This document shows, in pieces, positions 16,058 to 24,286 of a stretch of 46,514 bases of DNA. Origin of the DNA: Sphingobium sp. (lineage in GTDB: Bacteria; Pseudomonadota; Alphaproteobacteria; Sphingomonadales; Sphingomonadaceae); contig JAGIAA010000018.1 in NCBI GenBank assembly GCA_017745115.1, positions 1 to 46,514 on the forward strand, in the 5' to 3' direction. The notes below the pieces were generated by a model. The model worked only from the letters and a program-made list of their open reading frames with translations. It was not told the DNA's origin and did no database searches. The stretch's first letter is position 1; every line of letters starts with the position of its first letter. The translations under genes and the position numbers were made by a program.

Positions 16058-16861
16058 TCAGGGGACGGTTGTTTCCGCCCGGCACGCGGCCAGCCCGGCA
16101 CGATAATCAGCGTAGCGCGGCGCCCAGCCCAGCAAGCGCTTGGCCCTGCCGTTCGCGACGCGGCGATTCTCGGCATAGAAGGCACGAGCGGCCGGCGAGA
16201 GGCCGGCTTCGTCCAGCGATTGCAGCGGCGGCGGCTGGATACCGAGCAGCGCACTGCCATGAGCGACCACTTCATTCTGGCTGCACGGCATGTCGTCGGC
16301 GAGATTATAGACTCCGCCCGGGCCAGCCATGCCCGCAATCACGCCGCCCGCGATGTCGTCGACATGGATGCGGCTGAATATCTGCTCCGGCAGGTCGATC
16401 ATGCGCGCACGCCCTTCGCCGATTCGCTCGAGCACGCTCCGGCCCGGCCCATAAATGCCGGGCAGGCGAAAGACATGGGTGGGCCGGCCGAGCGCCTGCC
16501 AGCGCACATCGGCCTCGCTGCGTGCGCTCCGACGACCGGTTCCGATCGGCGCGCTTTCATCGACCCAGGCGCCAGCCGTGTCGCCATAGACGCCGGTCGA
16601 GGAGAGATAGCCGATCCAGCGCGCCGGGCTCGAGAGGATCGCGTCGCCATAGGTGGCCAGCACGGCGTCGCCGTCCTCGCCGGGCGGCACGGAGGAAAGA
16701 ACATGCGTGGCGCGCGCCAGTCCGGCCAATACGGCGTCGCGGTCATCGAAGCGCATCGTTCCGTTGGACCCGGTGGACTCGACCGACCAGCCGTCGCGCT
16801 CCAGCCGCCGTGCAAGGCGGCTGGCAGTGTATCCGAGCCCGAAGATGAAGAGTGAGGCCAT
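16058..16861 (-). CDS. NAD(P)-binding SDR family protein (YeeZ-like epimerase/dehydratase fold)
   Basis: About 267 residues starting MASLFIFGLGYTASRLARRL, an atypical short-chain dehydrogenase/reductase nucleotide-binding motif (GLGYTA). Later segments SSTGVYGDTAGAWVDE and VFRLPGIYGPGRSVLERI fit the extended SDR group that includes YeeZ. The reaction is unknown. The ATG at 16861 is preferred over a GTG at 16897 because the Rossmann strand starts immediately after it. It is divergent from pepN across 91 bp. Confidence 0.75.
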   Translation of the reverse strand: MASLFIFGLGYTASRLARRLERDGWSVESTGSNGTMRFDDRDAVLAGLARATHVLSSVPPGEDGDAVLATYGDAILSSPARWIGYLSSTGVYGDTAGAWVDESAPIGTGRRSARSEADVRWQALGRPTHVFRLPGIYGPGRSVLERIGEGRARMIDLPEQIFSRIHVDDIAGGVIAGMAGPGGVYNLADDMPCSQNEVVAHGSALLGIQPPPLQSLDEAGLSPAARAFYAENRRVANGRAKRLLGWAPRYADYRAGLAACRAETTVP

Positions 16862-16952
16862 GAATCGCTTTCTATCGCCTAATTTGCGCTGTTCCACCCC
16901 CTGAGCGTTGGCGCTGCTTGTGTGGCGGCTGGCTGCTGCCTAGGTACGGAGC

Positions 16953-19550
16953 ATGGACATTCAGAGCACCCAGGCCCCCGCCACGCCCCCCGTCATTCGC
17001 CGCGAGGATTATCGTCCGCCTGACTGGCTCGTCCCCGAGATCAGTCTCGCCTTCGATCTCGGCGCTGCCGAGACCCGTGTGGTCTCGCGCCTCACGCTCA
17101 CGCGCAACGGTGCGCATGACCGGGCGATCCGCCTTGATGGCGACGGTCTGACGCTCAAGTCCGTGGCGCTCGACGGCGCCGTGCTGGGCGCGGGCGATTA
17201 CAGCCGCGATGGTGACGCGCTGCTCATCCCCGTCTCGGGAGACAGCCACGTCGTCGAAACCGAAGTCGTGATCGCGCCCGAGAAAAACACGCAGCTCATG
17301 GGCCTTTATGCGTCGGGCGGCCTGCTTTGCACCCAATGCGAGCCCGAGGGTTTCCGCCGCATCACCTACTTCCCGGACCGGCCAGACGTGCTTTCGAAGT
17401 TTGACGTCATGATGCGTGCCGACAAGTCCGTGTACCCGGTCCTCCTCGCGAATGGCGATCCGGTGGAATCCGGAGATCTCGACGGGGGCCGCCATTGGGC
17501 GCGCTGGGTCGATCCCTTCCCCAAGCCCAGCTACCTGTTCGCGCTCGTGGCGGGCGATCTCGCCTGCAATGCCGACAGCTTCACCACGATGAGCGGGCGC
17601 AAGGTCGAGCTCGGCATCTGGGTAAAGGCAGACGATCTGCCGCGCACCGGTCATGCGATGACGGCGCTCAAAAATTCCATGGCCTGGGACGAGCGCGTCT
17701 ACGGGCGCGAATATGATCTCGACGTGTTCAACATCGTGGCTGTCGCTGACTTCAATTTCGGCGCGATGGAGAACAAGGGCCTCAACATCTTCAACACGCG
17801 CTACGTGCTCGCCGACCCCGAGACGGCGACCGATCCGGATTATGACGCGATCGAGGCTGTCGTCGCCCACGAATATTTCCACAATTGGTCAGGCGACCGC
17901 GTCACCTGCCGCGACTGGTTCCAGCTGTCCCTGAAGGAAGGCTTCACTGTCTATCGTGACCAGAGCTTCTCGGCCGACATGGGCTCGGCGCCGGTCAAGC
18001 GCATCGAGGATGTGAAGATGCTGCGCGCCGCGCAGTTCCAGGAGGACGCCGGCCCGCTCGCCCATCCGGTGCGGCCGGAATCCTACATGGAGATCAGCAA
18101 TTTCTATACGGCGACCGTCTACAACAAGGGCGCCGAGCTGATCCGCATGATGGCGCTGCTGTTGGGCCCCGAACGTTTCCGCAAGGGCACCGACCTCTAT
18201 TTCGACCGGCACGACGGGCAGGCGGTCACGTGCGAGGATTTCGTGAAGGCCATGGAAGATGGCGGCGAGATCGACCTCACACAGTTCCGCCTCTGGTATT
18301 CCCAGGCCGGGACCCCGCGCATCAGTGTCAAGCAGAGCCACGATCCAGCGAGCGGCGACGTGACGCTGACCTTTGCCCAGTCCGTGCCGCCGACGCCCGG
18401 GCAGGACGCAAAGAAGCCCATGGCGATCCCGCTGAAGCTTGCCCTGTTCGATACCAATGGCACCTCCCACGGCGAGGAGCTGCTCGTGCTCAGCGAGGCG
18501 GAGACGACCGTTCGGCGTTCGGGCTTTGCCAAGCCACCGATCCTGTCGCTCAACCGCGAATTCTCGGCGCCGGTCATCGTGTCGGCCGATCGCGGCCATG
18601 ACGAACTCGCTTTCCTTTCGGCCCATGACGACGATCCGTTCAGCCGATACGAGGCGATGCAGCAGCTCATGATCAACGTGCTGCTCGGCGCGATCTCGGG
18701 CGGTCCTCTGGACAGCGAGCCGGTCATCGAAGCCGTACGCAATACCATCGGCGATTCCGCGCTCGACCGTGCGTTCATTGCCGAGGCCGTGAAGCTGCCG
18801 AGCGAAGCCTATCTCGGCGACCAGATGAGCCTCGTCGATCCGGACGCTATCCATGTCGCGCGCGAAGCCCTGCAGGGGGAGATCGGCCGCGCACTGGAAC
18901 CGGAGTGGCGGGCTCTGCATCATGAGACGGCGCGCAACGGTTTCTCGCTGTCCTACGACGCCCGCTCGGCCCGCCGCCTGCGCGGTGTCGCGCTGAACTA
19001 TCTGGTTGCTTCAGGCGCAGCAGATGGCCCCTCCATTGCTCTCGAGCAGTTCGAGCGCGCGGACAATATGACCGAGCGGCAGGCCGCGCTTGGCGTTCTC
19101 GCCAATGGCCGCAGCCCAGAACGCGACAAGGCGCTCGCCGCGTTCCACGGCCGCTATGCCGGGAATGCGCTGGTAATCGACAAATGGTTCCAGACGCAGG
19201 CGCTCGGCTTCCATCCCGATACGATCGAGATCGTTGAGGCGTTGTCGGGCCATGCCGATTTCACGCTCAGCAATCCCAATCGGGCCCGCTCGCTATGGGG
19301 TGCCTTCGCGGCCAACCAGTGGGCATTCAACCGGGCGGACGGCAAGGGCTATGCCCTGCTGGCGGACACGATTATCGCGCTCGACAAGCTCAATCCGCAG
19401 ACCGCAGCGCGGCTGGTGCCGCCGCTTGGACGCTGGAAGCGGTTCGACGAGGGCCGGGCAGCGCTGATGCGCGCCGCGCTCGAGCGGATCGTGGCGACTC
19501 CTGGCTTGTCGAAGGATGTGATGGAGCAGGCGAGCAAGAGTCTGGCGTAG
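16953..19550 (+). CDS. pepN: Aminopeptidase N (M1 zinc metallopeptidase)
   Basis: An 865-residue M1 peptidase that removes N-terminal residues from peptides in the cytoplasm. The exopeptidase motif GAMENKGLNIF and the zinc-binding HEYFHNW followed by the downstream glutamate (LKEGFTVYRD) are all present in the expected order. The long C-terminal helical domain is complete, so the length matches proteobacterial PepN. The ATG at 16953 lies in a short divergent gap. A large palindromic element follows the stop by five bases. Confidence 0.96.
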   Translation: MDIQSTQAPATPPVIRREDYRPPDWLVPEISLAFDLGAAETRVVSRLTLTRNGAHDRAIRLDGDGLTLKSVALDGAVLGAGDYSRDGDALLIPVSGDSHVVETEVVIAPEKNTQLMGLYASGGLLCTQCEPEGFRRITYFPDRPDVLSKFDVMMRADKSVYPVLLANGDPVESGDLDGGRHWARWVDPFPKPSYLFALVAGDLACNADSFTTMSGRKVELGIWVKADDLPRTGHAMTALKNSMAWDERVYGREYDLDVFNIVAVADFNFGAMENKGLNIFNTRYVLADPETATDPDYDAIEAVVAHEYFHNWSGDRVTCRDWFQLSLKEGFTVYRDQSFSADMGSAPVKRIEDVKMLRAAQFQEDAGPLAHPVRPESYMEISNFYTATVYNKGAELIRMMALLLGPERFRKGTDLYFDRHDGQAVTCEDFVKAMEDGGEIDLTQFRLWYSQAGTPRISVKQSHDPASGDVTLTFAQSVPPTPGQDAKKPMAIPLKLALFDTNGTSHGEELLVLSEAETTVRRSGFAKPPILSLNREFSAPVIVSADRGHDELAFLSAHDDDPFSRYEAMQQLMINVLLGAISGGPLDSEPVIEAVRNTIGDSALDRAFIAEAVKLPSEAYLGDQMSLVDPDAIHVAREALQGEIGRALEPEWRALHHETARNGFSLSYDARSARRLRGVALNYLVASGAADGPSIALEQFERADNMTERQAALGVLANGRSPERDKALAAFHGRYAGNALVIDKWFQTQALGFHPDTIEIVEALSGHADFTLSNPNRARSLWGAFAANQWAFNRADGKGYALLADTIIALDKLNPQTAARLVPPLGRWKRFDEGRAALMRAALERIVATPGLSKDVMEQASKSLA

Positions 19551-19555
19551 CTGGC

Positions 19556-19658
19556 GTTTCGGTGTGACCGAAACGATGCGGTACCGGCCCACTCCCCCTC
19601 CCGGCCACCCAACATGGTATCCTAGTGGGTGGCCGGGAGGGGGAGTGGGCCGGTACCG
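19556..19658. repeat. Palindromic dispersed element, copy 1
   Basis: A short hairpin GTTTCGG-TGTGA-CCGAAAC (19556-19574) is followed by a perfect 33-bp inverted repeat with arms 19579-19611 and 19626-19658 and a 14-base loop. The arms start and end with CGGTACCG. The element lies between the convergent pepN and lipoprotein genes. It has no T-run, so it is not a classical intrinsic terminator, although the stem could block transcription from both sides. A diverged copy in the opposite orientation is at 37542-37667. Confidence 0.85.
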
Positions 19659-19685
19659 ATCATCCGCGTGAGCGGATTATATGGA

Positions 19686-20297
19686 TTACTTACCCAGCCA
19701 GTCGGCGACCTGGACCGCGACATCGTTCGCGGCCTTGCTGATCGGCGGGGCGACGCCGTCCGCATCGATCTTCGACACCGGTGCCGTGGCGGTGAAGCGC
19801 TGCCGCCGCACCGTCTGGCCATCCGGCGCCAGCAGGCTTGCATCATAGGTCACCACGGCCACGCCGGAGCGCGCGTCGACACCGAAGTCGATCAGGTCGC
19901 CATGCAGGATCTGGCCGACCTGGGCCGGATATTGGCCGGGATCGAGCACGAGGCGGCCTGTCCGCGCGGCGATGGTCTCACCGAGCAGGGCCTGGAACTG
20001 GTGCGCCGGCGTGTCGGCCCAGAGCGCGTTCTTCACATAGGCATAGCTCGTCGGATCGGCGCGAACGGCGACACGCTGCGTCGAGATCGTTCGCGGCACG
20101 CGCGGCGTTTCGACGAATAATGCGGATTGCGGCGCGGCCGAGAGATTGGCCCCGGCCGCGATGCGCGCGTCGGACGAGATGCCGAGCAGACGCTGCGGCG
20201 GGTCGCTGCCGATCTTCACGCAGGCCGCCACGGTGGACAGCAGCAGGCCGGCCCCGGCGATGCGCAGGACGTGGCGGGGGAGGGACTTTTTGAACAT
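19686..20297 (-). CDS. ABC-type transport auxiliary lipoprotein
   Basis: About 203 residues starting MFKKSLPRHVLRIAGAG, with a lipoprotein signal peptide ending LLLSTVAAC (lipidated Cys at about 26). The rest fits the periplasmic lipoprotein family found with MCE-domain transporters (PqiC-like / ABC-type transport auxiliary component). It probably sits on the inner face of the outer membrane and receives lipids from the MCE protein. The ATG at 20297 has AGAGGA nine bases upstream; an earlier ATG at 20315 overlaps the preceding stop (ATGA) and is also possible. It is the last gene of the four-gene transporter unit. Confidence 0.82.
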   Translation of the reverse strand: MFKKSLPRHVLRIAGAGLLLSTVAACVKIGSDPPQRLLGISSDARIAAGANLSAAPQSALFVETPRVPRTISTQRVAVRADPTSYAYVKNALWADTPAHQFQALLGETIAARTGRLVLDPGQYPAQVGQILHGDLIDFGVDARSGVAVVTYDASLLAPDGQTVRRQRFTATAPVSKIDADGVAPPISKAANDVAVQVADWLGK

Positions 20298-20311
20298 CGG
20301 AGCAAGTCCTC

Positions 20312-21274
20312 TCATGGCTTGTAGTCCGGCAGGCGCGGCGATCCGACGAGCGAGGCCGCACCCTGCTGGTCGATCTTCTCCGTGACTTCGCGCAGGGCCT
20401 GGCTCATTTGCCGGAGATCCCGTACCAGCAGCGAAACCTGCGGCATGGTGTCGCGCGAGAAGCTGGTCACGCCCGGCTTGGCTTCCTTGATCACCGCGTC
20501 GAGTCCTTCGAGGCTGGCGCGCGCCTTGGCCATCGTGTCGCGCAGGTCCTTGACCAGAGGCTTGCCGTCGGAATCGAGCAGTGCATTGACGCTTTGCGAT
20601 GTCGCGGTGAGCGAGTCTGCGGTCTTCGAGACGCTTTCGAGCGTAAGGCGCGCCTGGGCAATCGTCGCCGAGAGATCCGGGCCGCTATGCGCAAGGTCGC
20701 CGGTGAGGCTGTCCAGATTGGCGATGATGCCGGAGATGTGTTTCTGGTTCTTGTCGTTGAGCAGCTCGTTGAGCCGTTCGGTCAGCGTCGTCAGGCGATT
20801 GAGCAACTGCGGCGCATTGTTGAGCAACTCGCCGAGCGCACCCGGTTTGGGCGGGATTACCGGCACACCCGCCGGGCAGACCGTTTCGGGATGAACCTCC
20901 GGGCATGCAATCGGCGGCGCGCCCTTGATAGCCCCGTCGAGTTGGATCTCGTTGGGTCCTGTCAGGCTGACGCTGCTGATCGTCGCTGTCGTACCCTGCA
21001 GGATCGGCGTCGACGCATCGACCGAGATTCGCACGCGCACGAAATCGGGATTATTTTCCCAGAGCTTGATCTCCTTGATCTGGCCCATGGGCACGCCCGA
21101 ATAGTTCACGCCTGCGCCCTTCGCGAGACCGCCTACCGACTGCTTGAAGAAAATGTCATATTCGCGCTTGTTGCCCTCGCCGATGCGCGCAAACCAGAAG
21201 GCGGCGCCAATGGTGAGGGCAAGCAGCAGCAGCACCATCGTGCCGACGAAGACATTGTTGGATCGTGTTTCCAT
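20312..21274 (-). CDS. MCE domain protein, MlaD-like lipid-transfer subunit
   Basis: A 320-residue protein with one N-terminal membrane anchor (about residues 10-30) followed by an MCE domain (YDIFFKQSVGGLAKGAGVNY, then GVPMGQIKEI and VRVRISVD). A long helical C-terminal part (about 150-310) is built of heptad-like segments. MlaD-type proteins form hexameric rings that carry phospholipids across the periplasm. It lies between the ATPase gene (84 bp upstream) and the lipoprotein gene on the same strand. The gene symbol mlaD would be by analogy only, since alphaproteobacterial versions differ from the enterobacterial one. Confidence 0.9.
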   Translation of the reverse strand: METRSNNVFVGTMVLLLLALTIGAAFWFARIGEGNKREYDIFFKQSVGGLAKGAGVNYSGVPMGQIKEIKLWENNPDFVRVRISVDASTPILQGTTATISSVSLTGPNEIQLDGAIKGAPPIACPEVHPETVCPAGVPVIPPKPGALGELLNNAPQLLNRLTTLTERLNELLNDKNQKHISGIIANLDSLTGDLAHSGPDLSATIAQARLTLESVSKTADSLTATSQSVNALLDSDGKPLVKDLRDTMAKARASLEGLDAVIKEAKPGVTSFSRDTMPQVSLLVRDLRQMSQALREVTEKIDQQGAASLVGSPRLPDYKP

Positions 21275-21357
21275 TCAGCCCCTGCCGCTTCCTGCCGCTC
21301 TTATGACGAGCGTGCCTGCCGCTGTCCATTGCACAGCCCCGCGCGAAGTCGGGGCCT

Positions 21358-22230
21358 TCATGACGTCACCTTCTGCGCGGCGTCGCCTGCCGCAGCGATG
21401 CGGCCGCGAGCGCCATTGAAATATTCCTGGATCCATGGGTGATCGAGCGCAAGCAGCTCGGGGATCGTGCCCACCGCGATGACTTTATGGTCGGCGATGA
21501 CCGCCACCCGGTCGCAAATCGCGTGGAGCGTGTCGAGATCGTGGGTGATGAGGAAGACAGTGAGGCCGAGGGTCTGCTGCAGCTCGCGCGTCTGTTCGTC
21601 GAAAGCGGCGGCGCCGATCGGGTCGAGGCCGGCGGTCGGTTCGTCGAGAAACAGCAAAGCGGGGTCGAGCGCGAGCGCCCGCGCGAGACCGGCGCGCTTA
21701 CGCATGCCGCCCGAAAGCTCGGATGGATATTTGGGCCCGGCATTGTCGGGCAGGCCGGTCATGAGAATCTTGTAACCGGCGATTTCGGCCCGCAACGCGG
21801 GCGGCATCTCCGGATAATATTCGCGTAAGGGTACTTGCACATTTTCGGAAACGGTCAGCGTCGAAAAAAGAGCCCCGCCCTGAAACAGAACGCCCCAGCG
21901 GCGCCGGATGGCGAGCTGTTCGTCCTCATCTTCCTCCTTACCCAGCATCTGCGTGCCGAACACGGAGATGCTGCCGGCCTCGGGCTGCTGCAGGCCGATG
22001 ATGGAGCGCATCAGCACCGACTTGCCGGTGCCGGATCCGCCGACCACGCCCAGGATTTCGCCGCGATGTACATCGAGATCGAGTCCGTCGTGGATGATCT
22101 GGTCGCCGAAGCGGTTGACCAGGCCGCGGATCGAGATGATCGGGCCTCTCCTGTCCGGCTTGGAGCCGCGATCAGCTTGGGCGTCAGGCGCCGGGGTGGG
22201 GACGGACGAGGTCAAATCCAGCCGATCCAT
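21358..22230 (-). CDS. ABC transporter ATP-binding protein, MlaF-like
   Basis: A 290-residue ATPase. It shows Walker A GGSGTGKS, signature LSGGMRKRAGLARAL, Walker B LLFLDEPTAGLDP and the switch His in THDLDT. LSGGM in place of LSGGQ is typical of the Mla ATPases. The ATG at 22230 overlaps the end of the permease gene by 19 bases. It powers the lipid transporter formed with the permease, the MCE protein and the lipoprotein. The frame is open further upstream, through the permease gene, but nothing there resembles this family. Confidence 0.92.
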   Translation of the reverse strand: MDRLDLTSSVPTPAPDAQADRGSKPDRRGPIISIRGLVNRFGDQIIHDGLDLDVHRGEILGVVGGSGTGKSVLMRSIIGLQQPEAGSISVFGTQMLGKEEDEDEQLAIRRRWGVLFQGGALFSTLTVSENVQVPLREYYPEMPPALRAEIAGYKILMTGLPDNAGPKYPSELSGGMRKRAGLARALALDPALLFLDEPTAGLDPIGAAAFDEQTRELQQTLGLTVFLITHDLDTLHAICDRVAVIADHKVIAVGTIPELLALDHPWIQEYFNGARGRIAAAGDAAQKVTS

Positions 22231-23321
22231 GTGAAGAAGACGGCGAAGAAGGCGTCGAGTACAATCACCAGGAAGATCGCCTGCACAACCGCCGCGGTCG
22301 TGCGCAGTCCGACCTCCTCGGCGTTGCCGCGGACCTGCAGGCCCTGAAAGCAGCCGGCGATGGCGATGATGAGCCCGAACACCGGCGCCTTGACGAGCCC
22401 GACGTAGAGGTCGGTGATCGGCACGACTTCGCGCAGGCGCTGGACGAAAGTGACGGGTGGGATATCGAGCGAGACGGCACAGAGGAAGCCGCCGCCGATG
22501 ACCGCGATGATCGAGGAATAGAAGCCGAGCAGCGGCATCATCACGACCGCGGCGATGATCCGGGGCATGACCAGCGCATCCATCGGCTGGACGCCGATGG
22601 TACGCATCGCGTCCACTTCCTCGTTCAGCACCATGGTGCCGATCTGGGCGGCGAAAGCCGAACCCGAGCGCCCGGCGACCATGATGGCGGTCATCAGCAC
22701 GCCGAGCTCGCGGAAGGTGAGGCGCCCGACGAGGTTGACCGTCAGCACCTCCATGCCGAACTGGCGCAGCTGCACCGATCCTTGCTGGGCGATGACGATG
22801 CCGATCAGGAAACTCATCAGGCCGATGATGCCGAGCGCCGTGATGCCGACGACCTCGAAGCGTTGGACGACGGCATTCAGCCGCATGCGGCGCGGATGCC
22901 GGATGAGATGGCCGATGGTGATCACGGTCGCGCCCAGAAAACCGACAAGACCGATCAACGTCGTGAAGGTGAGCCGCACGGCCAGGCCGATCTGGTCGAG
23001 GATGCGCAGCAGCGGCGGCAGCGTCGGCGGACGATCCTCTGTCGGCATGTCGTTGCGCGAGACAACTTCGAGCAACCGCTCGGCGTCGGGTGCTGCGCCC
23101 GTGATGGCGGCGCCGCGCTCCTGCGAGAAGCGATGGATGACCCATGCCCCGATCGTGTCGATATGTTCGACCGCCGAAAGATCGATCGTTTTCACACCAT
23201 CGCCGAGGGCGGTGAGCCGCTGCGGCAGGTTGCCGAGATGGGCCAGGCTCAGGTTTCCGGATAACGCCACGGTCCGGCCGGCGGCCTCGTCGCGTTCGGT
23301 GAGATCGGCGGCCTGTGTCAT
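22212..23321 (-). CDS. STAS-domain fused MlaE-type ABC permease
   Basis: A 369-residue protein. Residues about 15-95 form a STAS-like domain (GRTVALSGNLSLAHLGNL, then TIDLSAVEHIDTIGAWVIHR). Residues about 110-369 are the MlaE permease, with the conserved segments AIMVAGRSGSAFAAQIGTM, EEVDAMRTIGVQP and GLVKAPVFGLIIAIAGC. In enteric bacteria the STAS protein MlaB is a separate subunit that activates MlaF, so this gene joins both roles. It is the first gene of the transporter unit and is divergent from the HAD phosphatase gene, whose start is 95 bp away. Confidence 0.92.
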   Translation of the reverse strand: MTQAADLTERDEAAGRTVALSGNLSLAHLGNLPQRLTALGDGVKTIDLSAVEHIDTIGAWVIHRFSQERGAAITGAAPDAERLLEVVSRNDMPTEDRPPTLPPLLRILDQIGLAVRLTFTTLIGLVGFLGATVITIGHLIRHPRRMRLNAVVQRFEVVGITALGIIGLMSFLIGIVIAQQGSVQLRQFGMEVLTVNLVGRLTFRELGVLMTAIMVAGRSGSAFAAQIGTMVLNEEVDAMRTIGVQPMDALVMPRIIAAVVMMPLLGFYSSIIAVIGGGFLCAVSLDIPPVTFVQRLREVVPITDLYVGLVKAPVFGLIIAIAGCFQGLQVRGNAEEVGLRTTAAVVQAIFLVIVLDAFFAVFFTWIGWI

Positions 23322-23416
23322 GCGGCGCGCACACTGGCCCGGATTGGATTGCGCGGCAAGACGATTTGCCCCATGCGCAGGGTCGGGCCGCAGCGGCAGG
23401 AGGCTGGCAGAACGCC

Positions 23417-24088
23417 ATGGAGCGCATCGCCATTTACGACATGGACAAGACGATTACGGTGCGCGCGACCTACGCGGCGTTCCTCACGCATATGGCCATG
23501 TCGCGGGCGCCCTGGCGTCTGATTTTCCTGCCGGTCGTCGGCTTGGTCATGCTTGGCTATGTGCTGCGGCTCCTCACGCGTTCGCGCGTCAAGGAGATAA
23601 ACCAGGGGCTGCTGATGGGGTTCCACGTGCGCCGCGCCGAGATCATGCCAGCCGTCGAGGCCTATGCCGACAAGGTCGTGGCCGGGAATGTCCGGCATGA
23701 AGCACTCGCCCGTATCGCCGCGGATAAGGCGGCAGGCTATACGCTGGTCATCGCCTCGGCCAGCTATCGCCTCTATGTCGAGCCGATCGCGCGCCGGCTT
23801 GGCTTTGACGCGGTCATCGCCACAGATCATTTTTCGCAGGACATCGATTATGTCCGCGCGAAGATCGGCGGCGAGAACTGCTACGATGTTGCAAAGCTGC
23901 GGATGATCCAGGCCTGGATGGCAGCACAGGGCGTGGATCGCGCCGGCGTCCATGTCCGCGCCTATAGCGACCATGTTTCGGACGCCCCCTTGCTCGAATT
24001 TGCCGACGAGGGTTTCGCGGCCAACCCGCACGCGCAGCTGGCGAAGCTTGCGCAGGTGAGAGGCTGGCCGATCCTGCGCTGGCGCTGA
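23417..24088 (+). CDS. HAD-IB family phosphatase
   Basis: A 223-residue haloacid dehalogenase-superfamily protein. Motif I is IAIYDMDKTIT with the nucleophilic and acid/base aspartates, motif II is VIASASYRLYVEP, and motif III/IV is RAYSDHVSDAPLLEFAD. The cap-like insertion has a hydrophobic stretch (PWRLIFLPVVGLVMLGYVL, about 32-50) that may associate with the membrane. Related SerB-like enzymes hydrolyse phosphoserine or lysophospholipid phosphates; the substrate here is unknown. The location beside a lipid transporter hints at a lipid phosphate substrate, which is inference. The ATG at 23417 is chosen because motif I follows at once. Confidence 0.85.
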   Translation: MERIAIYDMDKTITVRATYAAFLTHMAMSRAPWRLIFLPVVGLVMLGYVLRLLTRSRVKEINQGLLMGFHVRRAEIMPAVEAYADKVVAGNVRHEALARIAADKAAGYTLVIASASYRLYVEPIARRLGFDAVIATDHFSQDIDYVRAKIGGENCYDVAKLRMIQAWMAAQGVDRAGVHVRAYSDHVSDAPLLEFADEGFAANPHAQLAKLAQVRGWPILRWR

Positions 24089-24150
24089 TCCGGAAAAAGC
24101 GCTGTCCTACATCGGGTTTTTCATGCCAAGCCATGGCTGAAGGAGTCGCC

Positions 24151-24282
24151 ATGCTCAGCTGTACTTATGCCGAAAATATCGTCCCGACGGCGTTTGGATG
24201 GCATGAGCGGGGGCGAACTTTTCCGTTTGCATCGGCGCAACCTTCACAACCTTCGGCGGGCAAGTTGCGCGGCGCGACTTGA
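24151..24282 (+). CDS. Possible small ORF, 43 residues
   Basis: ATG at 24151 with AAGGAG at 24140-24145, five bases away, a strong ribosome-binding context in an otherwise gene-free gap of 198 bp. The peptide (MLSCTYAENIVPTAFGWHER, ending GKLRGAT) resembles nothing I know. It overlaps, on the opposite strand, the sequence repeated near queF, so either strand or neither may be expressed. Confidence 0.3.
   Translation: MLSCTYAENIVPTAFGWHERGRTFPFASAQPSQPSAGKLRGAT
24235..24256 (-). repeat. 22-nt shared leader sequence, copy B (downstream of pgeF)
   Basis: Read on the minus strand, this stretch is identical over 22 nt to 32205-32226 and contains two copies of GAAGGTTG. In both places one variable base and then an ATG follow. 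Here the ATG at 24232 opens a 25-codon frame (24155-24232). The copy starts 30 bp after the pgeF stop on the same strand, and GCAAC plus a GCC-rich stretch also precede both copies. Confidence 0.7.
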
Positions 24283-24286
24283 TCGT

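Noticed and set aside
21358..23433. A 691-residue protein made of an Arg-rich part plus the MlaF-like ATPase
   Set aside because: The upstream 400 residues are the permease gene in a wrong frame; the ATPase starts at 22230.
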